Below, piece after piece: positions 5,827 to 6,634 of a DNA stretch of 6,634 bases (its first letter is position 1; each line of letters begins with the position of its first letter). Under the pieces are notes generated by a model, which was not told the origin of the DNA, ran no database searches, and was given only the letters and a program-made list of their open reading frames with translations. Where the stretch lies: the NCBI GenBank assembly GCA_019420325.1, contig JAHZHK010000140.1, positions 1-6,634 on the forward strand. The letters run 5' to 3'. This DNA is from Coriobacteriaceae bacterium (GTDB taxonomy: Bacteria > Actinomycetota > Coriobacteriia > Coriobacteriales > UMGS124). The position numbers were made by a program, and so were the translations under genes.

Positions 5827-5990
5827 GGTACGCACGCGATTGCAAGACAACCGCGAATCCCGGTGCTGCTGAATTATCGGAGGCGCTGAGATGCGAGGGG
5901 AGGTAACGCGTGCATACGGCTGCAAGATAAGCGCGGAGCTCGATGTTCCTGAGTTGCTGGAAGCACCGGGGTTTGAGGGGGAGTAGTGCG
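5788..5990 (+). repeat. Degenerate 80-base tandem repeat spanning the Nudix 3' end and following gap
   Basis: Positions 5841-5910 and 5921-5990 align without gaps at an offset of exactly 80, with 47 of 70 bases identical (best blocks: TGCAAGACAA against TGCAAGATAA, and GAGGGG in both). The 3' end of the Nudix gene looks like a further, partial copy: with one 3-base gap, 5788-5826 matches 5951-5986 at about 70%. The Nudix stop TAG (5824) has a TAA at 5904 and a TAG at 5984, each 80 bases on. In the last copy the codons before the stop read ELLEAPGFEGE, comparable with ERLAWALGHEEE of Nudix. The simplest reading is old tandem duplication of the gene's end, now decayed. The second unit also contains a GGAGG site (5879-5883) and a 31-codon open frame from the ATG at 5891 to 5986, of uncertain reality. 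Confidence 0.6.
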
Positions 5991-5994
5991 TGTG

Positions 5995-6013
5995 TGCCGT
6001 TGCTCTGCCGTTG
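5995..6013 (+). repeat. Direct repeat TGCCGTTG beside the TetR promoter
   Basis: TGCCGTTG occurs at 5995-6002 and again at 6006-6013, an 11-base period (about one helical turn) with a 3-base spacer. The second copy overlaps the -35 hexamer TTGACA (6011-6016), so a protein bound here on one face of the helix could act on the promoter. It may also be chance. Confidence 0.4.
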
Positions 6014-6039
6014 ACATAATAATTGCGAGATTGTTACGT
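6011..6039 (+). promoter_or_regulatory. TetR-gene promoter with overlapping imperfect palindrome (candidate operator)
   Basis: TTGACA (6011-6016) is a perfect -35 hexamer; the matching -10 is poor (TTACGT at 6034-6039 after 17 bases), or lies further on around TAGAGT (6049-6054). Overlapping it, TAATAAT (6017-6023) and ATTGTTA (6030-6036) form inverted arms with one mismatch around a 6-base centre, and two more outer pairs extend it to 6014-6039. A palindrome over its own promoter is the usual layout for TetR self-repression. The operator role is inferred. Confidence 0.5.
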
Positions 6040-6061
6040 GCCTTGTGTTAGAGTGACCTAC

Positions 6062-6634
6062 ATGAATACGCAGACTCTTACGAGCGAGGCCGCTGGGCAG
6101 CCCGCCATCACACATGAAACCGATGACCGTCGAGACCACATCCTCGAGGTGGCCATGGAGCTCTTCTCGCAGAAGGGCTTCGCTGGCACCTCGATGAGCG
6201 CCATTGCGCGCAAGGTGGGTATCGACCAATCCACCATGTACTACTGGTTCAAGAGCAAGGAGCACCTGCTCGACGAAATCGTGAGCCTGCACGGCAAGAC
6301 CGTCGAGTATGCCCAGCTCATGAGCGGTATGGACGGATCGTGGTCGGCCCGCCTGTATGCCCTGGTCTATCACGATGTGCTCAACCTGTGCCTGTTGCCC
6401 GTGGACTTCTATGAGCTCGAGGCTGCGGCCGGTAAGGATCGCACACGCTTCGGTGGTTTCTTCGACAACTATCACAGCCTGGCGGCCATCATTCGCGCCC
6501 TGGTGGAGGGCGGCATCCAGGCGGGGGAGTTCGAACACCCCGACCCTTGGAGCTGCACCTTCAACATCATGGTGTGCGACGAGGGCCTGCAGCACCGCTA
6601 TCACCAGGGCAAGCAGGGCAAGCGCCTCTTCAAC
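6062..6634 (+). CDS. TetR/AcrR-family transcriptional regulator (3' end beyond window)
   Basis: The first 191 residues of a TetR-family repressor, open to the window edge. After a 22-residue polar leader, the DNA-binding domain begins at RRDHILEVAMELFSQKGF (23-40), followed by the helix-turn-helix TSMSAIARKVGIDQSTMYYWF (43-63) and KSKEHLLDEI, the classic pattern. The C-terminal ligand-binding domain is present to at least residue 191 but matches no effector class I can name. The ATG at 6062 has only a weak purine stretch upstream (GAGTG), and the next Met falls inside the HTH domain, so this start is favoured. Family members are usually about 190-230 residues, so little is missing. It probably represses itself through the palindrome at 6014-6039 and may control genes to the right. 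Nothing links it firmly to the Nudix gene. Confidence 0.93.
   Translation, partial: MNTQTLTSEAAGQPAITHETDDRRDHILEVAMELFSQKGFAGTSMSAIARKVGIDQSTMYYWFKSKEHLLDEIVSLHGKTVEYAQLMSGMDGSWSARLYALVYHDVLNLCLLPVDFYELEAAAGKDRTRFGGFFDNYHSLAAIIRALVEGGIQAGEFEHPDPWSCTFNIMVCDEGLQHRYHQGKQGKRLFN

Noticed and set aside
5582..6604. 340-residue minus-strand open frame across the Nudix gene, the gap and the TetR gene
   Set aside because: It is antisense to two clear family members and shows no domain of its own.
1..6634. CRISPR array, tRNA or rRNA gene, insertion sequence, or phage attachment site
   Set aside because: No regularly spaced identical repeats, no cloverleaf or T-arm consensus, no transposase or integrase reading frame, and no terminal inverted repeats were seen. 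The 80-base tandem repeat is too degenerate and has no spacers.

Overview
The window looks like chromosomal DNA from a high-GC Gram-positive bacterium. A member of Actinomycetota, possibly a gut-type Coriobacteriia (Collinsella/Olsenella-like), is my best guess. This rests on strong GC bias at third codon positions, AGGAGG-type ribosome binding sites, a tyrosine kinase separate from its membrane adaptor (the Gram-positive arrangement), and general protein flavour. No marker gene is present to fix the taxonomy.

Left part (1-2551, minus strand): a compact three-gene operon for control of exopolysaccharide or capsule export, read in the order Wzz/CpsC-type adaptor (2400-1744), CpsD-type tyrosine autokinase (1739-957), CpsB-type PHP phosphatase (938-270). 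Gaps are 4 and 18 bases. The adaptor should recruit and activate the kinase at the membrane, the kinase phosphorylates its own C-terminal tyrosines, and the phosphatase resets it. No glycosyltransferase or polymerase gene is in view. Positions 1-269 hold no convincing gene but contain a striking nested hairpin (134-172). The AT-rich gap 2401-2551 (32% GC in 2461-2520) carries the likely operon promoter and inverted repeats.

Middle (2552-5101, minus strand): an 849-residue SbcC/Rad50/YhaN-like ATPase, probably begun at a TTG codon with a strong GAGGAG site. It has a split ABC-type ATPase, long helical arms, three exact 47-residue tandem repeats, and a hydrophobic hairpin where Rad50 has its zinc hook. 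No nuclease partner is adjacent.

Right part (5102-6634, plus strand): a Nudix hydrolase (5215-5826) divergent from the ATPase, then a 235-base gap, then a TetR-family regulator (6062 onward) running off the window. The gap contains a degenerate 80-base tandem repeat that seems to include the 3' end of the Nudix gene, plus a palindrome and a direct repeat around the TetR promoter.

The families are known; the least explained items are the 80-base repeat array, the 47-residue repeats in an apparently partnerless ATPase, and the hairpin after the phosphatase gene.
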